Shown here piece by piece: positions 50,768 to 64,000 of a stretch of 64,000 nucleotides of DNA. Source of the DNA: Euonymus europaeus (lineage: Eukaryota; Streptophyta; Magnoliopsida; Celastrales; Celastraceae); assembly GCA_963580455.1 (NCBI GenBank), contig OY756961.1, positions 14,923,001 to 14,987,000 on the forward strand. Direction: 5' to 3'. The position numbers and the translations under genes are program-made. Below the pieces are notes generated by a model that searched no databases, was not told the origin of the DNA, and saw nothing but the letters and a program-made list of their open reading frames with translations. Numbering within the stretch: position 1 is the stretch's first letter; each line of letters begins with the position of its first letter.

Positions 50768-53700
50768 ATGGATGAACCGTTAAAAGCTCCTCCATAGAGA
50801 GATTTGAGCAACTTCGGACCATCAAAATTGCTCTATGTATACTTTTTATTGTTCTTCTATGTCAAATTCTACGAGTATAAGCTTCCTAGATTATTTCGAT
50901 GCCAAAACACCAACTTTCTATGACAAATGGACAAAACCGTTAAAAGCTCCTCCATAGAGAGTGTTGAGCGACTTCGGACCATCAAAGTTGTTCGGTGTAA
51001 ATTTTTTATTATTCTTATATGTCAAATTTTACTAGTATAAGCTTCCTAGATTATTTCGATGCCAAAACACCAACTTTCTATGACAAATCGACAAAACCGT
51101 TAAAATCCCCTCCATAGTGAGAGTTGAGCAACTTCGGACCATCAAAATTGCTCTTTGTACAATTTTTATTGTTCTTATATGTCAAATTTTACGAGTATAA
51201 GCTTCAGAGATTATTTCGATGCTAAAACAACAACTTTCTATGACAAATGGACAAAACCGTTAAAAGCTCCTCCATAGAATGAGTTGAGCAACTTCGGACC
51301 ATCAAAGTTGCCCGGTGTACACGTTTTATTGTTCTTATATGTCAAATTTTATGAGTATAATCTTCATAGATTATTTCGATGCCAAAACACCAACTTTCTA
51401 TGACAAATGGACAAAACCATTAAAAGCTCCTCCATAGAGAGAGTTGAGCAACTTCGGACCATCAAAATTGCTCTATGTATACTTTTTATTGTTCTTTCTT
51501 GTCAAATTTTATGAGTATAAGCTTCCTACATTATTTCGATGCCAAAACAACAACTTTCTATGACAAATGGACAAAACCATTAAAAGCTCCTCCATAGAGA
51601 GTGTTGAGCGACTTCGGACCTTCAAAATTGCTCAGTGTACAATTTTTATTGTTCTTATATGTCAAATTTTATGAGTATAAGCTTCATAGATTATTTCGAT
51701 GCCAAAACACCAACTTTCTATGACAAATGGACGAAATCGTTAAAAGCTTCTCCATAAAGAGAGTTGAGCAACTTCGGACCATCAAAATTGCTCTATGTAT
51801 ACTTTTTATTGTTCTTCTATGTCAAATTTTACGAGTATAAGCTTCCTACATTATTTCGACGCCAAAACAACAACTTTCTATGACAAATGGACAAAACCAA
51901 TAAAAGCTCCTCCATAGAGAGTGTTGAGCGACTTCGGACCTTCAAAATTGCTCAGTGTACAATTTTTATTGTTCTTATATGTCAAATTTTATGAGTATAA
52001 GCTTCATAGATTATTTCGATGCCAAAACACCAACTTACTATGACAAATGGACAAAACCGTTAAAATCTCCTCCATAGAGAGAGTTGAGCAACTTCGGACC
52101 ATCAAAGTTGCTCGTTGTACACTTTTTATTGTTCTTATATGTCAAATTTTATGAGTATAAGCTTCATAGATTATTTCGATGCCAAAACACCAACTTTCTA
52201 TGACAAATGGACAAAATCGTTAAAAGCTCCTCCATAGAGAGAGTTGAGCAACTTCGGAGCATCAAAATTGCTCTATGTATACTTTTTATTGTTCTTCTAT
52301 GTCAAATTTTACGAGTATGAGCTTCCTAGATTATTTCGATGCCAAAACACCAACTTTCTATGACAAATGGACAAAGCCGTTAAAAGCTCCTCCATAGAGA
52401 GTGTTGAGCGACTTCGGAATTTCAAAGTTGCTCGGTGTACAATTTTTGTTGTTCTTTAATGTCAAATTTTACGAGTATAAGCTTCATAGACTATTTCGAT
52501 GCCAAAACACCAACTTTCTTTGACAAATGGACAAAACCGTCAGAAGCTTCTCCATAGAGACAGTTGAGCAACATCGGATTATCAAAGTTGCTCGGGATAG
52601 ACTTTTTATTGTTCTTCTATGTCAAATTTTACGAGTATAAGCTTCCTACATTATTTCGATGCCAAAACACCAACTTTCTATGACAAATGGACGAAACCGT
52701 TAAAAGCTCCTCCATAGAGAGAGTTGAGCAACTTCGGACCATCAAAGTTGCTCGGTGTACAATTTTTATTGTTCTCATATGTCAAATTTTTTGAGTATAA
52801 GCTTCATAGATTATTTCGATGACAAAACACCAACTTTCTATGACAAATGGACAAAACCGTTAAGAGCTCCTCCATAGAGAGAGTTGAGCAACTTCAGACT
52901 ATCAAAGTTGCTCGAGATAGACATTTTATTGTTCTTCTATGTCAAATTTTTGGAGTTTAAGCTTCGTAGATTATTTCGATGCCAAAACACCAACTTTCTA
53001 TGACAAATGGACAAAACCGTTAAAAGCTCCTTCATAGAGAGTGTTGAGCGACTTCAGACCATCAAAGTTGCTCGGTGTACAATTTTTATTGTTCTTATAT
53101 GTCAAACTTTTTTAGTATAAGCTTCCTAGATTATTTCGATGCCAAAACACCAACTTACTATGACAAATGGACAAAACCGTTAAAATCTCCTCCATAGAGA
53201 GAGTTGAGCAACTTCGGACCATCAAAGTTGCTCGGTGTACACTTTTTATTGTTCTTATATGTCAAATTTTATGAGTATAAGCTTCATAGATTATTTCGAT
53301 GCCAAAACACCAACTTTCTATGACAAATGGATGAACCGTTAAAAGCTCCTCCATAGAGAGATTTGAGCAACTTCGGACCATCAAAATTGCTCTATGTATA
53401 CTTTTTATTGTTCTTCTATGTCAAATTCTACGGGTATGAGCTTCCTAGATTATTTCGATGCCAAAACACCAACTTTCTATGACAAATGGACAAAGCCGTT
53501 AAAAGCTCCTCCATAGAGAGTGTTGAGCGACTTCGGAATTTCAAAGTTGCTCGGTGTACAATTTTTGTTGTTCTTTAATGTCAAATTTTACGAGTATAAG
53601 CTTCATAGATTATTTCGATGCCAAAACACCAACTTTCTTTGACAAATGGACAAAACCGTCAGAAGCTTCTCCATAGAGACAGTTGAGCAACATCGGATTA

Positions 53701-54125
53701 TCAAAGTTGCTCGGGATAGACTTTTTATTGTTCTTCTATGTCAAATTTTACGAGTATAAGCTTCCTACATTATTTCGATGCCAAAACACCAACTTTCTAT
53801 GACAAATGGACGAAACCGTTAAAAGCTCCTTCATAGAGAGTGTTGAGCGACTTCAGACCATCAAAGTTGCTCGGTGTACAATTTTTATTGTTCTTATATG
53901 TCAAACTTTTTTAGTATAAGCTTCCTAGATTATTTCGATGCCAAAACACCAACTTACTATGACAAATGGACAAAACCGTTAAAATCTCCACCATAGAGAG
54001 AGTTGAGCAACTTCGGACCATCAAAGTTGCTCGGTGTACACTTTTTATTGTTCTTATATGTCAAATTTTATGATTATAAGCTTCATAGATTATTTCGATG
54101 CCAAAACACCAACTTTCTATGACAA
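50768..54125 (+). repeat. 21-monomer HOR (3,358 bp), copy 2
   Basis: Exactly 3,358 bases after copy 1, with the same internal division at 53,327. Single differences occur, for example TCTCCACCATAG near 53,987. It ends in a small cluster of tag monomers. Confidence 0.9.
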
Positions 54126-54603
54126 ATGGATGAACCGTTAAAAGCTCCTCCATAGAGAGATTTGAGCAACTTCGGACCATCAAAGTTGCTCGGTGTACAC
54201 TTTTTATTGTTCTTATATGTCAAATTTTATGATTATAAGCTTCATAGATTATTTCGATGCCAAAACACCAACTTTCTATGACAAATGGATGAACCGTTAA
54301 AAGCTCCTCCATAGAGAGATTTGAGCAACTTCGGACCATCAAAATTGCTCGGTGTATACTTTTTATTGTTCTTCTATGTCAAATTCTACGAGTATAAGCT
54401 TCCTAGATTATTTCGATGCCAAAACACCAACTTACTATGACAAATGGACAAAACCGTTAAAATCTCCTCCATAGAGAGAGTTGAGCAACTTCGGACCATC
54501 AAAGTTGCTCGGTGTACACTTTTTATTGTTCTTATATGTCAAATTTTATGAGTATAAGCTTCATAGATTATTTCGATGCCAAAACACCAACTTTCTATGA
54601 CAA
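54126..54603 (+). repeat. Tag-monomer cluster at an HOR seam
   Basis: Three ATGGATGAACCG tags lie at 54,126, 54,285 and 54,604, spaced 159 and 319 bp instead of the usual 799-2,559. The unit at 54,126 joins the tag 5' half to a CGGTGTACAC / TTTATGATTATAAGC 3' half, as expected from single-monomer unequal exchange. The following unit has the hybrid CTCGGTGTATAC. This is the seam between the 21-mer pair and the next super-repeat copy. Confidence 0.85.
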
Positions 54604-55722
54604 ATGGATGAACCGTTAAAAGCTCCTCCATAGAGAGATTTGAGCAACTTCGGACCATCAAAATTGCTCTATGTATACTTTTTATTGTTCTTCTATGTCA
54701 AATTCTACGGGTATGAGCTTCCTAGATTATTTCGATGCCAAAACACCAACTTTCTATGACAAATGGACAAAGCCGTTAAAAGCTCCTCCATAGAGAGTGT
54801 TGAGCGACTTCGGAATTTCAAAGTTGCTCGGTGTACAATTTTTGTTGTTCTTTAATGTCAAATTTTACGAGTATAAGCTTCATAGATTATTTCGATGCCA
54901 AAACACCAACTTTCTTTGACAAATGGACAAAACCGTCAGAAGCTTCTCCATAGAGACAGTTGAGCAACATCGGATTATCAAAGTTGCTCGGGATAGACTT
55001 TTTATTGTTCTTCTATGTCAAATTTTACGAGTATAAGCTTCCTACATTATTTCGATGCCAAAACACCAACTTTCTATGACAAATGGACGAAACCGTTAAA
55101 AGCTCCTCCATAGAGAGAGTTGAGCAACTTCGGACCATCAAAGTTGCTCGGTGTACAATTTTTATTGTTCTCATATGTCAAATTTTTTGAGTATAAGCTT
55201 CATAGATTATTTCGATGACAAAACACCAACTTTCTATGACAAATGGACAAAACCGTTAAGAGCTCCTCCATAGAGAGAGTTGAGCAACTTCAGACTATCA
55301 AAGTTGCTCGAGATAGACATTTTATTGTTCTTCTATGTCAAATTTTTCGAGTTTAAGCTTCGTAGATTATTTCGATGCCAAAACACCAACTTTCTATGAC
55401 AAATGGACAAAACCGTTAAAAGCTCCTTCATAGAGAGTGTTGAGCGACTTCAGACCATCAAAGTTGCTCGGTGTACAATTTTTATTGTTCTTATATGTCA
55501 AACTTTTTTAGTATAAGCTTCCTAGATTATTTCGATGCCAAAACACCAACTTACTATGACAAATGGACAAAACCGTTAAAATCTCCTCCATAGAGAGAGT
55601 TGAGCAACTTCGGACCATCAAAGTTGCTCGGTGTACACTTTTTATTGTTCTTATATGTCAAATTTTATGATTATAAGCTTCATAGATTATTTCGATGCCA
55701 AAACACCAACTTTCTATGACAA

Positions 55723-58700
55723 ATGGATGAACCGTTAAAAGCTCCTCCATAGAGAGATTTGAGCAACTTCGGACCATCAAAATTGCTCTATGTATACTTT
55801 TTATTGTTCTTCTATGTCAAATTCTACGAGTATAAGCTTCCTAGATTATTTCGATGCCAAAACACCAACTTTCTATGACAAATGGACAAAACCGTTAAAA
55901 GCTCCTCCATAGAGAGTGTTGAGCGACTTCGGACCATCAAAGTTGCTCGGTGTAAATTTTTTATTATTCTTATATGTCAAATTTTACGAGTATAAGCTTC
56001 CTAGATTATTTCGATGCCAAAACACCAACTTTCTATGACAAATCGACAAAACCGTTAAAATCCCCTCCATAGTGAGAGTTGAGCAACTTCGGACCATCAA
56101 AATTGCTCTTTGTACAATTTTTATTGTTCTTATATGTCAAATTTTACGAGTATAAGCTTCAGAGATTATTTCGATGCTAAAACAACAACTTTCTATGACA
56201 AATGGACAAAACCGTTAAAAGCTCCTCCATAGAATGAGTTGAGCAACTTCGGACCATCAAAGTTGCCCGGTGTACACGTTTTATTGTTCTTATATGTCAA
56301 ATTTTATGAGTATAATCTTCATAGATTATTTCGATGCCAAAACACCAACTTTCTATGACAAATGGACAAAACCAATAAAAGCTCCTCCATAGAGAGAGTT
56401 GAGCAACTTCGGACCATCAAAATTGCTCTATGTATACTTTTTATTGTTCTTTCTTGTCAAATTTTATGAGTATAAGCTTCCTACATTATTTCGATGCCAA
56501 AACAACAACTTTCTATGACAAATGGACAAAACCATTAAAAGCTCCTCCATAGAGAGTGTTGAGCGACTTCGGACCTTCAAAATTGCTCAGTGTACAATTT
56601 TTATTGTTCTTATATGTCAAATTTTATGAGTATAAGCTTCATAGATTATTTCGATGCCAAAACACCAACTTTCTATGACAAATGGACGAAATCGTTAAAA
56701 GCTTCTTCATAAAGAGAGTTGAGCAACTTCGGACCATCAAAATTGCTCTATGTATACTTTTTATTGTTCTTCTATGTCAAATTTTACGAGTATAAGCTTC
56801 CTACATTATTTCGACGCCAAAACAACAACTTTCTATGACAAATGGACAAAACCAATAAAAGCTCCTCCATAGAGAGTGTTGAGCGACTTCGGACCTTCAA
56901 AATTGCTCAGTGTACAATTTTTATTGTTCTTATATGTCAAATTTTATGAGTATAAGCTTCATAGATTATTTCGATGCCAAAACACCAACTTACTATGACA
57001 AATGGACAAAACCGTTAAAATCTCCTCCATAGAGAGAGTTGAGCAACTTCGGACCATCAAAGTTGCTCGTTGTACACTTTTTATTGTTCTTATATGTCAA
57101 ATTTTATGAGTATAAGCTTCATAGATTATTTCGATGCCAAAACACCAACTTTCTATGACAAATGGACAAAATCGTTAAAAGCTCCTCCATAGAGAGAGTT
57201 GAGCAACTTCGGAGCATCAAAATTGCTCTATGTATACTTTTTATTGTTCTTCTATGTCAAATTTTACGAGTATGAGCTTCCTAGATTATTTCGATGCCAA
57301 AACACCAACTTTCTATGACAAATGGACAAAGCCGTTAAAAGCTCCTCCATAGAGAGTGTTGAGCGACTTCGGAATTTCAAAGTTGCTCGGTGTACAATTT
57401 TTGTTGTTCTTTAATGTCAAATTTTACGAGTATAAGCTTCATAGACTATTTCGATGCCAAAACACCAACTTTCTTTGACAAATGGACAAAACCGTCAGAA
57501 GCTTCTCCATAGAGACAGTTGAGCAACATCGGATTATCAAAGTTGCTCGGGATAGACTTTTTATTGTTCTTCTATGTCAAATTTTACGAGTATAAGCTTC
57601 CTACATTATTTCGATGCCAAAACACCAACTTTCTATGACAAATGGACGAAACCGTTAAAAGCTCCTCCATAGAGAGAGTTGAGCAACTTCGGACCATCAA
57701 AGTTGCTCGGTGTACAATTTTTATTGTTCTCATATGTCAAATTTTTTGAGTATAAGCTTCATAGATTATTTCGATGACAAAACACCAACTTTCTATGACA
57801 AATGGACAAAACCGTTAAGAGCTCCTCCATAGAGAGAGTTGAGCAACTTCAGACTATCAAAGTTGCTCGAGATAGACATTTTATTGTTCTTCTATGTCAA
57901 ATTTTTGGAGTTTAAGCTTCGTAGATTATTTCGATGCCAAAACACCAACTTTCTATGACAAATGGACAAAACCGTTAAAAGCTCCTTCATAGAGAGTGTT
58001 GAGCGACTTCAGACCATCAAAGTTGCTCGGTGTACAATTTTTATTGTTCTTATATGTCAAACTTTTTTAGTATAAGCTTCCTAGATTATTTCGATGCCAA
58101 AACACCAACTTACTATGACAAATGGACAAAACCGTTAAAATCTCCTCCATAGAGAGAGTTGAGCAACTTCGGACCATCAAAGTTGCTCGGTGTACACTTT
58201 TTATTGTTCTTATATGTCAAATTTTATGAGTATAAGCTTCATAGATTATTTCGATGCCAAAACACCAACTTTCTATGACAAATGGATGAACCGTTAAAAG
58301 CTCCTCCATAGAGAGATTTGAGCAACTTCGGACCATCAAAATTGCTCTATGTATACTTTTTATTGTTCTTCTATGTCAAATTCTACGGGTATGAGCTTCC
58401 TAGATTATTTCGATGCCAAAACACCAACTTTCTATGACAAATGGACAAAGCCGTTAAAAGCTCCTCCATAGAGAGTGTTGAGCGACTTCGGAATTTCAAA
58501 GTTGCTCGGTGTACAATTTTTGTTGTTCTTTAATGTCAAATTTTACGAGTATAAGCTTCATAGATTATTTCGATGCCAAAACACCAACTTTCTTTGACAA
58601 ATGGACAAAACCGTCAGAAGCTTCTCCATAGAGACAGTTGAGCAACATCGGATTATCAAAGTTGCTCGGGATAGACTTTTTATTGTTCTTCTATGTCAAA

Positions 58701-61700
58701 TTTTACGAGTATAAGCTTCCTACATTATTTCGATGCCAAAACACCAACTTTCTATGACAAATGGACGAAACCGTTAAAAGCTCCTCCATAGAGAGAGTTG
58801 AGCAACTTCGGACCATCAAAGTTGCTCGGTGTACAATTTTTATTGTTCTCATATGTCAAATTTTTTGAGTATAAGCTTCATAGATTATTTCGATGACAAA
58901 ACACCAACTTTCTATGACAAATGGACAAAACCGTTAAGAGCTCCTCCATAGAGAGAGTTGAGCAACTTCAGACTATCAAAGTTGCTCGAGATAGACATTT
59001 TATTGTTCTTCTATGTCAAATTTTTCGAGTTTAAGCTTCGTAGATTATTTCGATGCCAAAACACCAACTTTCTATGACAAATGGACAAAACCGTTAAAAG
59101 CTCCTTCATAGAGAGTGTTGAGCGACTTCAGACCATCAAAGTTGCTCGGTGTACAATTTTTATTGTTCTTATATGTCAAACTTTTTTAGTATAAGCTTCC
59201 TAGATTATTTCGATGCCAAAACACCAACTTACTATGACAAATGGACAAAACCGTTAAAATCTCCTCCATAGAGAGAGTTGAGCAACTTCGGACCATCAAA
59301 GTTGCTCGGTGTACACTTTTTATTGTTCTTATATGTCAAATTTTATGAGTATAAGCTTCATAGATTATTTCGATGCCAAAACACCAACTTTCTATGACAA
59401 ATGGATGAACCGTTAAAAGCTCCTCCATAGAGAGATTTGAGCAACTTCGGACCATCAAAATTGCTCTATGTATACTTTTTATTGTTCTTCTATGTCAAAT
59501 TCTACGGGTATGAGCTTCCTAGATTATTTCGATGCCAAAACACCAACTTTCTATGACAAATGGACAAAGCCGTTAAAAGCTCCTCCATAGAGAGTGTTGA
59601 GCGACTTCGGAATTTCAAAGTTGCTCGGTGTACAATTTTTGTTGTTCTTTAATGTCAAATTTTACGAGTATAAGCTTCATAGATTATTTCGATGCCAAAA
59701 CACCAACTTTCTTTGACAAATGGACAAAACCGTTAAAATACCCTCCATAGTGAGAGTTGAGCAACTTCGGACCATCAAAATTGCTCTTTGTACAATTTTT
59801 ATTGTTCTTATATGTCAAATTTTACGAGTATAAGCTTCAGAGATTATTTCGATGCTAAAACAACAACTTTCTATGACAAATGGACAAAACCGTTAAAAGC
59901 TCCTCCATAGAATGAGTTGAGCAACTTCGGACCATCAAAGTTGCCCGGTGTACACGTTTTATTGTTCTTATATGTCAAATTTTATGAGTATAATCTTCAT
60001 AGATTATTTCGATGCCAAAACACCAACTTTCTATGACAAATGGACAAAACCATTAAAAGCTCCTCCATAGAGAGAGTTGAGCAACTTCGGACCATCAAAA
60101 TTGCTCTATGTATACTTTTTATTGTTCTTTCTTGTCAAATTTTATGAGTATAAGCTTCCTACATTATTTCGATGCCAAAACAACAACTTTCTATGACAAA
60201 TGGACAAAACCATTAAAACCTCCTCCATAGAGAGTGTTGAGCGACTTCGGACCTTCAAAATTGCTCAGTGTACAATTTTTATTGTTCTTATATGTCAAAT
60301 TTTATGAGTATAAGCTTCATAGATTATTTCGATGCCAAAACACCAACTTTCTATGACAAATGGACGAAATCGTTAAAAGCTTCTCCATAGAGAGAGTTGA
60401 GCAACTTCGGACCATCAAAATTGCTCTATGTATACTTTTTATTGTTCTTCTATGTCAAATTTTACGAGTATAAGCTTCATACATTATTTCGACGCCAAAA
60501 CAACAACTTTCTATGACAAATGGACAAAACCAATAAAAGCTCCTCCATAGAGAGTGTTGAGCGACTTCGGACCTTCAAAATTGCTCAGTGTACAATTTTT
60601 ATTGTTCTTATATGTCAAATTTTATGACTATAAGCTTCATAGATTATTTCGATGCCAAAACACCAACTTACTATGACAAATGGACAAAACCGTTAAAATC
60701 TCTTCCATAGAGAGAGTTGAGCAACTTCGGACCATCAAAGTTGCTCGTTGTACACTTTTTATTGTTCTTATATGTCAAATTTTATGATTATAAGCTTCAT
60801 AGATTATTTCGATGACAAAACACCAACTTTCTATGACAAATGGACAAAATCGTTAAAAGCTCCTCCATAGAGAGAGTTGAGCAACTTCGGACTATCAAAG
60901 TTGCTCGAGATAGACATTTTATTGTTCTTCTATGTCAAATTTTTCGAGTTTAAGCTTCGTAGATTATTTCGATGCCAAAACACCAACTTTCTATGACAAA
61001 TGGACAAAACCGTTAAAAGCTCCTTCATAGAGAGTGTTGAGCGACTTCAGACCATCAAAGTTGCTCGGTGTACAATTTTTATTGTTCTTATATGTCAAAC
61101 TTTTTTAGTATAAGCTTCCTAGATTATTTCGATGCCAAAACACCAACTTACTATGACAAATGGACAAAACCGTTAAAATCTCCTCCATAGAGAGAGTTGA
61201 GCAACTTCGGACCATCAAAGTTGCTCGGTGTACACTTTTTATTGTTCTTATATGTCAAATTTTATGAGTATAAGCTTCATAGATTATTTCGATGCCAAAA
61301 CACCAACTTTCTATGACAAATGGACGAAATCATTAAAAGCTCCTCCATAGAGAGAGTTGAGCAACTTCGGACCATCAAAGTTGCTCGGTGTACACTTTTT
61401 ATTGTTCTTATATGTCAAATTTTATGATTATAAGCTTCATAGATTATTTCGATGCCAAAACACCAACTTTCTATGACAAATGGATGAACCGTTAAAAGCT
61501 CCTCCATAGAGAGATTTGAGCAACTTCGGACCATCAAAATTGCTCTATGTATACTTTTTATTGTTCTTCTATGTCAAATTCTACGAGTATAAGCTTCCTA
61601 GATTATTTCGATGCCAAAACACCAACTTTCTATGACAAATGGACAAAACCGTTAAAAGCTCCTCCATAGAGAGTGTTGAGCGACTTCGGACCATCAAAGT

Positions 61701-64000
61701 TGTTCGGTGTAAATTTTTTATTATTCTTATATGTCAAATTTTACTAGTATAAGCTTCCTAGATTATTTCGATGCCAAAACACCAACTTTCTATGACAAAT
61801 CGACAAAACCGTTAAAATCCCCTCCATAGTTAGAGTTGAGCAACTTCGGACCATCAAAATTGCTCTTTGTACAATTTTTATTGTTCTTATATGTCAAATT
61901 TTACGAGTATAAGCTTCAGAGATTATTTCGATGCTAAAACAACAACTTTCTATGACAAATGGACAAAACCGTTAAAAGCTCCTCCATAGAATGAGTTGAG
62001 CAACTTCGGACCATCAAAGTTGCCCGGTGTACACGTTTTATTGTTCTTATATGTCAAATTTTATGAGTATAATCTTCATAGATTATTTCGATGCCAAAAC
62101 ACCAACTTTCTATGACAAATGGACAAAACCATTAAAAGCTCCTCCATAGAGAGAGTTGAGCAACTTCGGACCATCAAAATTGCTCTATGTATACTTTTTA
62201 TTGTTCTTTCTTGTCAAATTTTATGAGTATAAGCTTCCTACATTATTTCGATGCCAAAACAACAACTTTCTATGACAAATGGACAAAACCATTAAAAGCT
62301 CCTCCATAGAGAGTGTTGAGCGACTTCGGACCTTCAAAATTGCTCAGTGTACAATTTTTATTGTTCTTATATGTCAAATTTTATGAGTATAAGCTTCATA
62401 GATTATTTCGATGCCAAAACACCAACTTTCTATGACAAATGGACGAAATCGTTAAAAGCTTCTCCATAAAGAGAGTTGACCAACTTCGGACCATCAAAAT
62501 TGCTCTATGTATACTTTTTATTGTTCTTCTATGTCAAATTTTACGAGTATAAGCTTCCTACATTATTTCGACGCCAAAACAACAACTTTCTATGACAAAT
62601 GGACAAAACCAATAAAAGCTCCTCCATAGAGAGTGTTGAGCGACTTCGGACATTCAAAATTGCTCAGTGTACAATTTTTATTGTTCTTATATGTCAAATT
62701 TTATGAGTATAAGCTTCATAGATTATTTCGATGCCAAAACACCAACTTACTATGACAAATGGACAAAACCGTTAAAATCTCCTCCATAGAGAGAGTTGAG
62801 CAACTTCGGACCATCAAAGTTGCTCGTTGTACACTTTTTATTGTTCTTATATGTCAAATTTTATGAGTATAAGCTTCATAGATTATTTCGATGCCAAAAC
62901 ACCAACTTTCTATGACAAATGGACAAAATCGTTAAAAGCTCCTCCATAGAGAGAGTTGAGCAACTTCGGAGCATCAAAATTGCTCTATGTATACTTTTTA
63001 TTGTTCTTCTATGTCAAATTTTACGAGTATGAGCTTCCTAGATTATTTCGATGCCAAAACACCAACTTTCTATGACAAATGGACAAAGCCGTTAAAAGCT
63101 CCTCCATAGAGAGTGTTGAGCGACTTCGGAATTTCAAAGTTGCTCGGTGTACAATTTTTGTTGTTCTTTAATGTCAAATTTTACGAGTATAAGCTTCATA
63201 GACTATTTCGATGCCAAAACACCAACTTTCTTTGACAAATGGACAAAACCGTCAGAAGCTTCTCCATAGAGACAGTTGAGCAACATCGGATTATCAAAGT
63301 TGCTCGGGATAGACTTTTTATTGTTCTTCTATGTCAAATTTTACGAGTATAAGCTTCCTACATTATTTCGATGCCAAAACACCAACTTTCTATGACAAAT
63401 GGACGAAACCGTTAAAAGCTCCTCCATAGAGAGAGTTGAGCAACTTCGGACCATCAAAGTTGCTCGGTGTACAATTTTTATTGTTCTCATATGTCAAATT
63501 TTTTGAGTATAAGCTTCATAGATTATTTCGATGACAAAACACCAACTTTCTATGACAAATGGACAAAACCGTTAAGAGCTCCTCCATAGAGAGAGTTGAG
63601 CAACTTCAGACTATCAAAGTTGCTCGAGATAGACATTTTATTGTTCTTCTATGTCAAATTTTTGGAGTTTAAGCTTCGTAGATTATTTCGATGCCAAAAC
63701 ACCAACTTTCTATGACAAATGGACAAAACCGTTAAAAGCTCCTTCATAGAGAGTGTTGAGCGACTTCAGACCATCAAAGTTGCTCGGTGTACAATTTTTA
63801 TTGTTCTTATATGTCAAACTTTTTTAGTATAAGCTTCCTAGATTATTTCGATGCCAAAACACCAACTTACTATGACAAATGGACAAAACTGTTAAAATCT
63901 CCTCCATAGAGAGAGTTGAGCAACTTCGGACCATCAAAGTTGCTCGGTGTACACTTTTTATTGTTCTTATATGTCAAATTTTATGAGTATAAGCTTCATA
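55723..64000 (+). repeat. 87-monomer super-repeat, copy 2 (runs off edge)
   Basis: Second copy of the 41,813-49,930 text, with very few differences noticed by eye. It still matches at the last base, so the super-repeat continues beyond the window. It contains one extra monomer at 61,320-61,479 (TGGACGAAATCATTAAAAGC) absent from copy 1. Confidence 0.92.

Larger units (their letters stand above)
20736..64000 (+). repeat. 160-bp satellite array, right block to window edge
   Basis: About 270 head-to-tail monomers run to the right edge, so the array continues outside the window. Subtypes change along it: CACGTTTT and GTTGATCAAC units dominate to about 29 kb, a mosaic lies at 29-38 kb, and a strongly homogenised set follows from 38 kb. 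Markers of the last set are ATGGATGAACCG, TACGGGTATGAGCTTCC, GAATTTCAAAGTTG, AACTTTTTTAGTATAAG and AACTTACTATGAC. I saw no strand switch, transposon, microsatellite or unique sequence. Confidence 0.97.

Noticed and set aside
1..64000. CRISPR array
   Set aside because: There are no short direct repeats with unique spacers. The full 160-bp unit repeats, all parts vary at similar scale, and no cas genes are present.

Overview
The whole 64 kb window is one satellite DNA array. I find no gene, RNA gene, transposon or unique sequence in it. The unit is a 160-bp monomer repeated head to tail about 400 times. Every unit lies in the same orientation. By my count of the consensus it is about 36% G+C. 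The period shows directly: the motif ATGGACAAAACCG recurs at positions 161, 320, 480, 640 and so on, and equivalent text comes back every 480 bases (three units).

A roughly nucleosome-sized monomer in tens of kilobases of uninterrupted tandem array, with nested higher-order repeats (HORs), is typical of a eukaryotic centromeric or heterochromatic satellite, most often seen in plants and animals. A flowering plant is my best guess. I do not recognise the monomer as a named family and cannot identify the taxon from sequence alone.

Layout. (1) 1-12,965: heterogeneous array. It holds three copies of a 7-monomer (1,120 bp) HOR and a 27-monomer offset duplication. (2) 12,966-13,263: a strongly diverged island, one whole and one truncated old-looking monomer; its copy lies at 20,438-20,735. 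(3) About 9,626-24,518: two near-identical head-to-tail copies of a 7,472-bp block, each holding one island. (4) 14,331-26,125: a 16-monomer (2,560 bp) HOR. (5) 26,126-30,399 and 36,555-41,812: mosaic arrays of mixed monomer subtypes. (6) 30,400-36,554: a 20-monomer (3,199 bp) duplication. (7) 41,813-64,000: the most homogenised part. Blocks of 2,559, 1,119, 799 and 3,358 bp are nested inside a super-repeat of 13,910 bp (87 monomers), whose second copy runs off the right edge.

Each consensus monomer carries a 9-bp perfect inverted repeat with a 10-base loop, a HindIII site, and a 20-bp hypervariable stretch that sorts monomers into subtypes. The short reading frames present are by-products of the repeat and are not annotated as genes. 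The interest lies in how the array evolved and in the dyad element, not in a protein system.
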